Assembly (NCBI GenBank): GCA_019828595.1
Contig: JAHQRK010000029.1
Coordinates: 372,001-436,000 of the forward strand
Reading direction: 5' to 3'
DNA length: 64,000 nt
Source: Aphanomyces cochlioides
Taxonomy: Eukaryota > Oomycota > Saprolegniomycetes > Saprolegniales > Verrucalvaceae
Position 1 is the stretch's first letter. The number at the start of each line of letters is the position of its first letter. The notes under the pieces are model-generated. The model was given only the letters and a program-made list of their open reading frames with translations, had not been told where the DNA came from and made no database searches. The position numbers were made by a program, and so were the translations under genes. Shown piece after piece: positions 43,409-52,542 of the stretch.

Positions 43409-44426
43409 TACAAGCAGTCGTATGTCAAGGCATGATCGAGCATCGGCATGGATTGAAAAGTCTGTTGACAGCAACAGAATCAAGAGACTGTTGCTGCAAA
43501 CAGGTTTTGAGAGTCATCTCAGTGCTCAACGATGCTGAAGCATATATTGGAATGGTTGGAATACTTGTTGTAGTGTCCTGCTGGTCTATAGAATGAGATC
43601 TATGGATTTACTCCTTTAGAATGGCGCGTGTAAGGTAGGAGAAATCAAAGGTTGTTGGAGACCAAACAATCAGACATGAGATAGACAAAAGTTAACCAAA
43701 AATGCGCATGCCTAGTCATCTACTATCCGCAATTGACTTGACGACGAAGCCAAAATCACTTCGAAATCAGACAGTAGATGATTTGAGCATGGCACATTCT
43801 TGTGCTGCTGTGGATGGATGAGGTCTTATTTGCTTTTTACGCCAATTTGACTGTAATATTCTACGAAGTTATGCTGTGCAATTGTGTGAGGCTTGACTAA
43901 AATATATAATCAAGTTAATTTGATTGCTGACGAGCTCTATGATGCCACACGATCGAATACGACGAAAAATCGACTAGCCAATCAAGTGTCATTATTTTCC
44001 ATATTTCGACCAATCAAATCACATTATTACGTGACTTTGGGAATTTCGCTGACTGACAGTAGATACACACGAAGTCTTAACGCTTCATAACGAGGGAGTA
44101 GTAGGCATACAGTTCATGCATAACGGTATTCTTGGATGCATCTTGTTGGTGGAATTAGTTCAGTATAATTGCTTGGATAAAATTGTACTTAAATTTGTCT
44201 GCATATTGTGTGCATATTGTGCGTTGTTTTTGTTTGATACAAAATTGTGAGGATCGACCGAGGTTTCAAAATCGAACGGGCTTCTCTGATTGGCTAGAAT
44301 TAAAAAGTGAAAATTAGTCAGCCAATCAGGATCGATCAGCCACCTAACTCACTCAGTGTGATCAAAATGGGTTCGCTTTTTGGTCAAAACCACAAATTTG
44401 GTTGAAAATGACAATACAATATTCAA

Positions 44427-46798
44427 TATTAAATTCAATACAGACGATTTACGTATATGCGATTTGGCAAAAGTCCTCGTACACATTTCACCGAAAAGGA
44501 CAATTGCATAGGAAAGTTAAATTGCTTGACGACGGGGGGAATATAAAAAATATGATATCATCCTTTCTCTGGTCGGCATAAGTGACACCCCTCCTCGCGG
44601 CGAATTTATTGAGAAGGTGAAATGGGCGCCCATTCGTGGCCATTTGGATTTACCGGCGAAGATCAGACAAAACAGGCGTCGACTACTTGCTGGTCGTTCT
44701 TGGAGTTGACGTTGCAAATACTAGCAGGAACTGGATTGAACCAGCGTTGGGGATCTGAAACAACTGGGGCATGTCTACCCGTTAGTTCAATTTTGGTAAA
44801 AAAAATACAAATTTGGGTGAAAAAGACAATACAAAAAAGATTTTACGAGGAATTTCCCAATTTGAATTGGTTTTTGTATCAATTTCCAATACATTGGATA
44901 AATGAAAATTAGAACAGTACTTCCTCTCATGTATTGTCATTTTCAACCAAATTTGTGGTTTTGACCAAAAAGCAAATTCATTTTCAAATCGATTTCATCA
45001 TACTGAAGTGGTGTGTGTCAGTGTGTGTTTTGCGTGAGTTAGGTGGTTGATCGATTCTGATTGGCTGACTAATTTAATTTTTTTAATTCTAGCCAATCAG
45101 AGAAGCCCGTTCGATTCGGAATCGATTCGAAACCTCGGTCGATCCTCACAATTTTGTATCAAAAGCACACTCTAAAAAAAAATATTCAGCCAATCACAAT
45201 TGCCCAATATATTTATTAGCCAATGGCGTCGATTGGTGAGTCGATCCGCCGGCGTGATTCGATTGAACGGGGTCTGGAAATTCGTTTCAAATCAACAATA
45301 CTAATAATATGTTAAGGTAATGATTGGGGACCATTGTCGAGTCTTGCACAACGTGGTGCGTCGGCAGGAGGAGGTTGTGTATGGATGTTTCGCCGCGGGT
45401 TTTCCTCCAAGATTCAAATCCACAGGCGTAGGTAGCCCGTCATATTATTGGGGGGGATTGGTTTATGCTTGTTGGTGAACGACTATCACGACCGACTGTT
45501 GAACAGTCTTGTCTCCTATTGTAGCTCATCCCCCCATTTGATGGACTTTGTAATTGTTGCAAGACATTCAACGACGAGCAGTTGTGAAATTTATATGGTT
45601 GCTTCCTTGCGAGTCTATGTCATGGCTATTGTTGCACCCAGGCAATTATAGTAGCACGAGAACAACGGGGCGACCTCGATGCCATCAATGACGAGGACCA
45701 TTTCGATGAAAAACGCCGGTGATGGGCCATCCAGTCGATTCGAGCAGCAACAATTTGTAATGTAGGTCAGTCACTAAAAGCCAAAGCCAGCAACGAGTTT
45801 GTCGACTAGTACAGGACAGCCACCGCTAGCACGATGTCTGGATGGGACAGAGAGACTATTTAGCACTCTATTCTTGATGTTGCACGTACAAACGTTATTT
45901 CGCAATGGCCTTGGCAAGTGATGGAGACTCGACTTCAAGCTCTGGACTCGTCGAGATGTTCATTCCCGTTACTTGCCTCCGAGGAAACGTCTCCGTTTCA
46001 CAACAGAGCACGGTCCAACTTCGAGTTTTCGTGCTTGATGCACATTGCAGACCAAGTCATCGTTGAAAGATGAGATCGCAACAACACGGACGAGACCGTT
46101 GTCTTCCTGCGTGGCAACTGAAGCTGTAGGCATTGGTGTTTTAGGCTCCAAGACGCGAGTGAATGCTCGTGGAAGACCTTCTTGCCCCACTCGAAGAAAT
46201 GCGGATGGAATCGAGTGAGAGAAACTTGCAAAATGAGATATCCCAATCATCCGGTTGAATGTTCATGTCCAGGAAACCATGCAAGTTGTGTGGCTAAATG
46301 TTTTCTATGCCTTGATCCCAGCCGTGCCATGAAAAGGTTGATCGCTTCCAGAGTTGTCCCGCGGCTTCCGGCCACAGATACCTTTGACAAGGCAAGTATA
46401 TTTGACACTGTTAGCTAGGGAGAAAGCGACTTTGTCGCTCCAACTGAGTAGACTAGCTTCGCCGACTTTTAGCTGACGTGAGATAATCTCGCTAAATCTC
46501 AGTTCAAAAGTCCAATGGCGAAGATAAAATAGAACGGACGAAGCAGCCTTTCAGGTAATTTGCCACGCCGTAAAATACACGAGGCCAAGGCTCGACAAAC
46601 CTTAGCGGAAATATGAGGAAGGCTCAAAATGGCAAGACGACATCTTGAGCTACGAAGCGTTCGCTCTCTCTGTGTGACCACGTGTCTTTTCCCCAATCGC
46701 TGTGATCGCGCCGAGTGAAACAACTACAGCCATGCGTTTCTTAAGGCGTGCGCTCGGTGCCAAGCCAATGTTGAACTCCCGCGATTGGATATTTTTCA
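44427..46798. other. Distal right arm: dispersed repeats and decayed module, no gene
   Basis: Mirror of 27349-29720. The minus strand near 46240 has GATATCTCATTTTGCAAGTT followed by TCTCTCACTCGATTCC, a promoter-like module, then an open frame without recognised domain. The rest is repeats or featureless. Confidence 0.4.
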
Positions 46799-46799
46799 T

Positions 46800-46923
46800 T
46801 TTACAACTTACTATCGAAAGTCTCGTCCTTGATCTTTGGATTACTACACTGGCGTTTCATCAAGAGCAACCCTCGTTGCTGACAAAGCGTCTCGCAGCAC
46901 GACTGCGGTCTCGGCCATCATGA
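46800..46923 (+). pseudogene. Decayed family B 5' end at the right palindrome boundary
   Basis: Just outside the palindrome, TTTCATTTTACAACTT resembles an initiator, and the frame reads LDLWITTLAFHQEQPSLL, matching the signal-peptide end of the 24161-25549 protein (AALAFHQEQVNEP). It soon stops. Start codon and the rest of the gene are lost. Confidence 0.5.
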
Positions 46924-46930
46924 CGATGCA

Positions 46931-47400
46931 GTGAATCACCTTCATGATGGCCAAGACCGCTGGACGTACAACATTTTTGTAGAGCGACTCACTCGTGCGG
47001 TCGTCGTCGAGGTCGTAGTGCACAGCTGGAGCCGCGTTGATGGTGGCTACCCTGCTCGAGTAGTTCGTGCTTTGCGAGGCGTTGGGGCTGACGCGGCAGC
47101 TTCAAATGAAAGCGAAATGCTGGTTGGTGGCGCTCCAAAAGTTATCGTCGACGACGCCGAGCGGTTGGCGTAGGGACAGGCGCCTTAGCCGGTAGTGCTG
47201 CGGATATGGCAATTGGCGGCAAACTAGCCATGGCCGCCGGGGCGGCTGCTCTCGGCGCGCTTGGCAAATCCGCCTGGGGGAGCCGCTCGGGAACAATATT
47301 GGAACGAAAATTAGTGGCTGGATTGGCCGCAAGATGGACGAGCACGAGGCGCCGCAAGGATATGCCTGGCGACGATCGGATTCGAGACACCATGCCACCG
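46931..47400 (+). pseudogene. Decayed family A gene (RALR and glycine zipper)
   Basis: One plus-strand frame reads RVVRALRGVGADAAASNE (compare INRVLRGNDPQYG in the 12085 gene). After a frameshift comes GTGALAGSAADMAIGGKLAM with further GxxxG spacing, and then in a third frame NNIGTKISGWIGRKMDEHE. No signal peptide is readable upstream. At least two frameshifts. Confidence 0.5.
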
Positions 47401-47408
47401 TTGGAGCC

Positions 47409-47500
47409 ATTTCATTTTAAAATTTTCTCTCGCTCGTGTGCATCTTGCTAGCGCGCTGCAATGCTGACGTTGTTGCTGCCGTGTCGATCGCAACCGTGCG
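47409..47500 (+). pseudogene. Decayed secreted-gene start, ATG changed to GTG
   Basis: An initiator-like TTTCATTTTAAAATTTTCTC is followed about 25 nt later by GTGTGCATCTTGCTAGCGCG, corresponding to the usual ATGCGCATCTTGCT. The start codon appears mutated and the following residues do not match a known member. Confidence 0.4.
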
Positions 47501-47929
47501 GCTCTCCATCACAGAGTCGATCCGAGCGAAATTGTCTTTGGCTGTTCTTTTGTTGGGGTTAGGCAGCGCTCTCGACGGCCTCAACAGCACATGTTCAAGC
47601 ATCCGAGCGTCGTTTTGCGCGCTGTTGCGACCACGAAATGCTGCCTGTCGAGTGGCAACTCGAGCAGTCTCGGCCACGCAGCAAAGCCTGTCGTCAGCGA
47701 CCATCGCATGTGATTCCGCACCGAATTTTGGCCACAGCGACGAGCCACGGGGTCCAGTGGGGGGAGATTCACGACGAAAGTCCGTGGTTTTGTGCCGTCG
47801 TCGTTGCCATGCACCTCCAGCTTGGCCCTTCGCCACAGTCGGGTCGTTTCTTCGCTCTGCACGTGACGATGGCCAGCGACGTGCTCGTAGCACAGCCGTC
47901 GCGAGAAGGCAGAGAGCAAGCAAGAGATC
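47417..47929 (-). pseudogene. Decayed secreted-protein gene lacking ATG
   Basis: A very good initiator (TCATTTTACAATTT, 47936-47949) is followed on the minus strand by a signal-like DLLLALCLLATAVLRARRW, but the expected ATG reads GAT/CTC. The open frame continues to 47417 with Arg/Lys-rich sequence and RPSRALPNPN, an SRAL-like motif in an unusual, late position. Part of it (47.52-47.68 kb) is duplicated at 51.85-51.96 kb. Confidence 0.4.
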
Positions 47930-47949
47930 GAGAGGAAATTGTAAAATGA

Positions 47950-48903
47950 AACGATGGATCCAATCGGTGAAATTCGTCCAACATTGGCTGGGCATTGCGT
48001 CTCGCAGCAAACGTGCCGAGGGGGGGAACGCTGTCGCGATCGACAAGGAACGTCGCACATGGCGGGGCCAAGTTGTCTAGCCCCCCCCTTCCCCTCGCCC
48101 CCCCCGAAAGCCCTGGCGTGTTGTCAAACACACGACAGCCAAAGGGGAGGAGGCGACGAAGCGCATCGCTCGTGCTTGCTCTCTGCGTTGTGTTGAAGAG
48201 CAGACCAAAGCAGCCTTACAATGTCTGCCGCTTGTCGTGCTGCGATACGTCGCGCTATCGTCAGTTCACGATGGGGAGTTTCACACGTTTGAAATGTCAC
48301 TCACGTGGAGCCCCCGCAGTCGTCGCCCACGGCCGCTATCAACCTTTTGCGCCCACGGAGCCGACGTTGTTTCGCCTTTCACGACGTCTGCCAGCAGCTA
48401 CGTACATCGCGATCGTGTCTTTCTTACAGTGTCATGAGAGCTTCGAGGTTGCCGTGGCGGATCAGAGAAGTTGCTGCAGACGTCGGTGAAAAACGACGCA
48501 ACGAGACCAGACGACGCCTCGCAGTCTCGATCCTCTCGACGTTGTCCAAGCGCCACGGACAGAATCGCTCGACGCCTGTCGAGAGAAATTCACGGACGAT
48601 CTTCCGAGGGTTCACGCCGATAGAAACTCGTCCATGGGCAGCGTCAAGCACGTCACACTTCTTCCCCCGTCCGTCCGTTCAAGTTGAGATTCCGATCGTG
48701 TCTTGAAAATTACACACACACGCGATGGAGCACCCACCGACGACGCAACTCTCCATGGCGAGAGGGCATTTCCAGCTACGGTCGTCGTCGTCGTCGTCGT
48801 CCGTCGCGGTCTACTGAACCTCACGACAACAAGCAACAAGCACCCATCCATGTGTTCGCATCCACGTTGAATTCTCGGCGTCATTCGAGCAATCAACGGA
48901 TGG
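47950..48903. other. Intergenic, upstream region of the 48927 gene
   Basis: No gene called, although many GC-rich frames are open by chance. The stretch at about 48825-48890 (CAACAAGCAACAAGCACCCA then TCCATGT) resembles the family B promoter at 35.83-35.87 kb in inverse order of strand, so promoter sequence is shared between distant paralogues. Confidence 0.4.
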
Positions 48904-48916
48904 CATTTGACAATTT
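48904..48916 (+). promoter_or_regulatory. Oomycete initiator of the 48927 gene
   Basis: CATTTGACAATTT, one mismatch to the Inr core; its A is 22 nt before the ATG. Confidence 0.65.
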
Positions 48917-48926
48917 GCGCTAGATC

Positions 48927-49226
48927 ATGCGCATCTTCATGCTCTCGCTTGCTGCTGCTGCTGTCGTCGCGCAAGAGCAGCCACACGCCGTCCAGCCGTT
49001 GGCATTTTCCCCACGCGCGTTGCAAGGTAGAACGCGCCATGGCGAGTCGATCATTGTAGGCCGCCATTTGAACGACATCGAGAACGAATACACTGTGCTA
49101 TATGGCAAGAAATTTTGGGGCAAACGCCGTAGTCCAAGTGGTACTCAAGGAGGCGGCGATGTCACGCGCGTATTGGAGACGGCTGGACGTCGTCGTCATC
49201 GCAAACGCCGCGCGCGCTGGGCGTAA
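48927..49226 (+). CDS. Small secreted basic protein, family B, non-repeated
   Basis: 99 residues. Signal peptide MRIFMLSLAAAAVVA, then QEQPHAVQPLAFSPRALQG with RALQ at 30-33 in the common motif position. A middle block, NEYTVLYGKKFWGKRRSP, is shared in form with the 52147 protein (TQYGKDFWSKKASP). DVTRVLETAGRRRHRKRRAR at the end corresponds to one head-plus-basic unit of the repeat proteins (ADETMRVLEAAGRRGG). It thus looks like the single-unit form from which the repeat genes could have expanded. The ATG at 48927 is 22 nt after an initiator. The conserved 3' element follows at 49252. Exported, role unknown. Confidence 0.75.
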   Translation: MRIFMLSLAAAAVVAQEQPHAVQPLAFSPRALQGRTRHGESIIVGRHLNDIENEYTVLYGKKFWGKRRSPSGTQGGGDVTRVLETAGRRRHRKRRARWA

Positions 49227-49251
49227 GATTGAAAGATTCCATCGCCACGAC

Positions 49252-49276
49252 GCTCCTAAACGAAAATATACATTTA
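49252..49276 (+). promoter_or_regulatory. Conserved 3'-flank element of the 48927 gene
   Basis: GCTCCTAAACGAAAATATAC followed by ATTTA, 26 nt after the stop; counterpart of 39407-39431. Confidence 0.6.
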
Positions 49277-49789
49277 TGCTGTCTGTTCATGCGACGTCAA
49301 GTGTCTGCAAACTGACGCCCCTGCCCCCCCAGAGGTCTGTTTCCCCCCCAGCTAGCCACGGGGAGTCGACGACGACGACGGGCAACATCCATGTGATACG
49401 AGCTGGCCAGCGCGTCGTCGTCGTTTGCTGCTCCAGTTTTTGCCATGAACGCGTCGACGTGAACGCCGTTTTCCCCACGTCCCTCCTCCAATGGTCGTGA
49501 AATGCGTCGGACCTACAGGAGCACGATGGAATCGCTCGTGCGTAGACCCAACGATGCCTTGCGTGTGCCGTGACGGACGTCGAGTGGAAACGACGCCCGT
49601 TGTGGGGGCTCAAAGTTGATTGAGCGTCGGCGTCGTAGGGGGGGGGGCGAGTCGGACGATCACGAGAGCGTGGTTTTGACTCAGCAGCAGCGGGAACAAA
49701 CTCAAAATCTGGCGTTTCCACGATTTGCAACGAGAGCAACTCGCCCTCTAGAGCGTGGACATTTCAAAGAAGCGGCGAAACTCGTCCCC

Positions 49790-49975
49790 ACTGACGCCCA
49801 ACGACGACCGCCACGGCGTCCACTGGCCATCCATTCGCGCGTCGTTTTGTCGGCGACGCCACTGACAAGACTTGCATTACGACGGCGACGAATGACCTTT
49901 TCTGGGTGAAGTGACTATTCGACGCGGGTGACAAAGCGTGGAATTCTTCAATCGGTTCATTCAGCGTTCTCTTGG
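49790..49975 (-). pseudogene. Decayed family B gene
   Basis: The minus strand reads LNEPIEEFHALSPAS in one frame (compare VNEPTAFEASRALSA) and, after a shift, DKTTREWMASGRRGGRR (compare ADETTRELTAAGRRRGRR). The signal peptide upstream is no longer readable. Clear relic of a short family B member. Confidence 0.55.
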
Positions 49976-50319
49976 CGAGATCTCGGTCTTGGAGAGCGGA
50001 GCATGCGTTGAATCAAAGCAAGGGCCTGACGCCGCCGCCTGTCGGTGTGGAGGAAACAACTCGATCAGTCTACTGGAACGATCCATAAAGGAGAGTGTCG
50101 AGTCAAAGACGGCGTCAGACGACGCATCTTGAAACCGAACGAGGCGCGCATTCGTGGAGAGAAAGAGAGAGAGAACTACACATCGATACTACGACGTTTG
50201 GAGCGATCGAACTGTCAAACTTTTGTTGACAGGGATATTTCATTTTTCAAATTTCTCTCACTCCATTCCAAACGCTTTTCGTAAGAACTTTCGCCAGTTC
50301 CGTTGCATCAAAAGCCTCA

Positions 50320-50560
50320 AGTCCAAAGAGGGCAGAATACCACGGCGACGTCGGCGACCACGGCGTCGCTTTGGCCTGCACTCGTACGTTTCATGGCATT
50401 GAACGAGTTGAAAGTGCGAAATCCTCCGCTCTGGTTTGGGGGAGCGACGACGTTTTCGTACGTGCCGATGCAAGCAATACCATCCGACGTGGCTGGTAAA
50501 GCGCGGAATTTGAAAAGAAAGCGTGGGGCGACAAACGACTTGGCTATTGTCGTTGAGCAG
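50320..50560 (-). pseudogene. Possible decayed family B gene
   Basis: Minus-strand fragments FKFRALPATSDG and, in another frame, HETYECRPKRRRGRRRRRG recall SRALSAAFGG and the basic tail. The initiator-like module (TTTCATTTTTCAAATTTCTC at 50237) lies on the opposite strand. Weak. Confidence 0.3.
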
Positions 50561-51344
50561 CCAAGGGCAGTCGTGCAAAAAAAAAAAGATTGCAACCGTC
50601 GTCGTTGGCGAAAAGCTCATGTTCGATCGTGTTTTGTCGGTTTCGAGCGTGCATCGTGGGGGCATCGAAGAAGGCGTGGATTCTAGCAGCGAAAACAACT
50701 TGACGATCGTGTCCAGAGTCGCGAAAACATGTTGGAGACTCTCCCCCCCATCTCCCTGCACGTGCCCCCCCCATCGCACTCGATCGCCTTGATTCAACAG
50801 TGCGAACGTCGCTGTACTTGGCGTCGCCACTGTCCATCGCCACGTCCGTCGTCACTAAAAAGGCATTCAAGTCGTTGAAAACTTGCCTCACAGCTGTATG
50901 CACGTCCCCCCGTAAGTTCCATCGACGTTTCATTCAGTGGATTCTCGATTGCGTCCGACTTTAGGGGCGTGGGGGGGGGAGAGTCCGTCGTCCCTTCTAC
51001 AAGATGAAGGTATTGGGTAGACAAACGAAAAAGTTTGCAGCACGACGAGGTCAAGATGGACATATTTCACGGGGACTTTGGCCTACAACATGGTCTCGAT
51101 GGACGCAGCGCACACTTGATCACCCAGTCAGCCGGACGACACGCCCATGGCCGTCGCAGTGCTACGTCCCCACTCTCGCTTCCTTTCTTTGCATTTCTTC
51201 CCCCCATCTTCCTCCTCTCGGGTACCTAAATCCCCCTTCCCCATGCAAACTCTACCCTACGTACTCCGAGGAAATCCCCCTCAGGTTGTAGCATGAATTC
51301 CCCTCGGAACGACTTGGATGCGCTCTCCCCCAGATCAATTATTA

Positions 51345-51733
51345 TGCATTCGATTCCAAATTGGACTGGGCTGTCGACTCGAATCGACTTGCCAGAATCG
51401 ACTAGCAATCGACTAGCCAATCATTTATCAGTATTTTCAATATTTTGACCAATCAAATCACCTTAATTATATGACTTGGGGAAAGGCCAAGATGGACGAT
51501 GACTCGCGGAAGATACGCGCGGCGTCTTGACGCTTCATAGCGAGGTTGTATTGGGCGTAGAAATCATGCATGACGGTATTCTGGGATGCAGGTACCATTG
51601 CTAGGAAGAAATTGTACTTAACTTTGTATACAATACAATATTTCATATTAAATTAAGTATAGTCGATCAATATGCGATTTGGCCAATGACCTGCCAAGGC
51701 CACATTTCACTGAAAAGGACAATACAAGGCGCG
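51345..51733. repeat. Dispersed noncoding repeat, copy 1
   Basis: About 390 bp nearly collinear with 57585-57980, including TTCGATTCCAAATTGGACTG, GACGATGACTCGCGGAAGAT, CTTGACGCTTCATAGCGAGG and ATATGCGATTTGGCCAATGA. A more diverged copy lies in both palindrome arms. Ends CATTTCACTGAAAAGGACAA. No coding capacity. Confidence 0.7.
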
Positions 51734-51845
51734 TTCGTTGCGTTGCTTGGCGGAACTCCATGTATCTTCCGTTGCCCTGGGCGATGAATCTCGTAGCCGT
51801 CGGCCTTCCCCCTTTAGTTAGATTCTTTGGCTAGTATTGGAGTTA

Positions 51846-52030
51846 AGCTGCAGCACTGAGCTCTCGACGGCCTCGACAGCACATTTTCATGCACGCGAGC
51901 GTCGTTTTGCGTGCTGTTGCGACCGCAATTTGCTGCGGATTGAGTGACAATTCGCGCCAGAGTGGACATTTGAAAAGTGTGAGCTGGCAGTTGGACGTAT
52001 CCACTGCAAGTGTCCATGGCCGGCGCCGTC
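51846..52030 (-). pseudogene. Duplicated fragment of the 47.5-kb secreted-gene relic
   Basis: Minus strand encodes GRNSTQNDARVHENVLSRPS, close to GRNSAQNDARMLEHVLLRPS at 47.55-47.62 kb. No signal peptide. A segmental copy of a dead gene. Confidence 0.4.
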
Positions 52031-52098
52031 GTTACTACGCACGACTGGACCACGCGGTTGGTCTACAGGCTTGACATATGTAGTGAAGAGAGACAGCA

Positions 52099-52122
52099 CA
52101 ATGTATATTTCCGTGTAGGAGC
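52099..52122 (-). promoter_or_regulatory. Conserved 3'-flank element of the 52147 gene
   Basis: GCTCCTACACGGAAATATAC followed by ATTG on the minus strand, 25 nt after the stop; diverged counterpart of the element after the other family B genes. Confidence 0.5.
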
Positions 52123-52146
52123 CCCGCCTCGTTGCGATTTGAAGCG

Positions 52147-52518
52147 CTAGATCTTGCGGCGGCCAGCGCGGCTTTTGCCTTGACGCCGTTTCTTGCTTTT
52201 GCGTTGACGCCGATTCTTGCGACGACGCTGGCGTCCAGCGGCCTTGGATGCATGCTTTGCATCAGATGCATCGGGTTCATCGGATTCATCGGCTTGAGTG
52301 GCGGGAGCGTTGGGGCTCGCTTTTTTGCTCCAAAAGTCCTTCCCATATTGCGTCGTCGACGCGACGTTTAATCGACGACGCGCGCTTCCAAAATCGTCCA
52401 CGTCGCCACCCTGAAATCCACCTCGTAACGCGCGGGATTCCTCAAATGCCAACTGGTCGGTGGGCTGCGCTTGATGAAAGGCCACGACGGTCGTCGCAAG
52501 ACACACCAAGAAGTGCAT
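52147..52518 (-). CDS. Small secreted basic protein, family B, exact RxLR (RALR)
   Basis: 123 residues from the ATG at 52518, which opens the signal peptide MHFLVCLATTVVA and lies 23 nt after an initiator; earlier in-frame codons are not signal-like. FHQAQPTDQLAFEESRALRG follows, so RALR (29-32) is an exact R-x-L-R. RRRLNVASTTQYGKDFWSKK corresponds to the YGKKFWGKR block of the 48927 protein. After an acidic/Ala linker (DESDEPDASDAK), the last 40 residues are almost only Lys, Arg, Gln, Gly and Ser, a strong candidate nuclear or nucleic-acid-binding tail. Exported effector-like protein by architecture; no known domain. Confidence 0.75.
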   Translation of the reverse strand: MHFLVCLATTVVAFHQAQPTDQLAFEESRALRGGFQGGDVDDFGSARRRLNVASTTQYGKDFWSKKASPNAPATQADESDEPDASDAKHASKAAGRQRRRKNRRQRKSKKRRQGKSRAGRRKI

Positions 52519-52529
52519 GGTCAAGAGCA

Positions 52530-52542
52530 AATTGTAAAATAA
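52530..52542 (-). promoter_or_regulatory. Initiator-like element of the 52147-52518 gene
   Basis: TATTTTACAATTT on the minus strand differs from the Inr core at the first base; its A is 23 nt from the ATG. Confidence 0.55.

Larger units (their letters stand above)
37120..46799. repeat. Right arm of giant palindrome (about 9.7 kb)
   Basis: Inverse of 27349-36868. Differences I could find: one extra 159-bp unit in the RGG gene, a 1-nt shorter C run at 38260, a 1-nt gain inside the short secreted gene near 41043, a net 2-nt loss in the Tc1 gene near 42718, and 1-nt longer runs near 44536 and 45530. I saw no base substitution in the aligned parts. Confidence 0.9.

Noticed and set aside
47436..48080. 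214-codon plus-strand frame
   Set aside because: Starts with GTG, is antisense to a signal-peptide relic with a perfect initiator, and has no recognised domain; only the beginning is kept as a relic.
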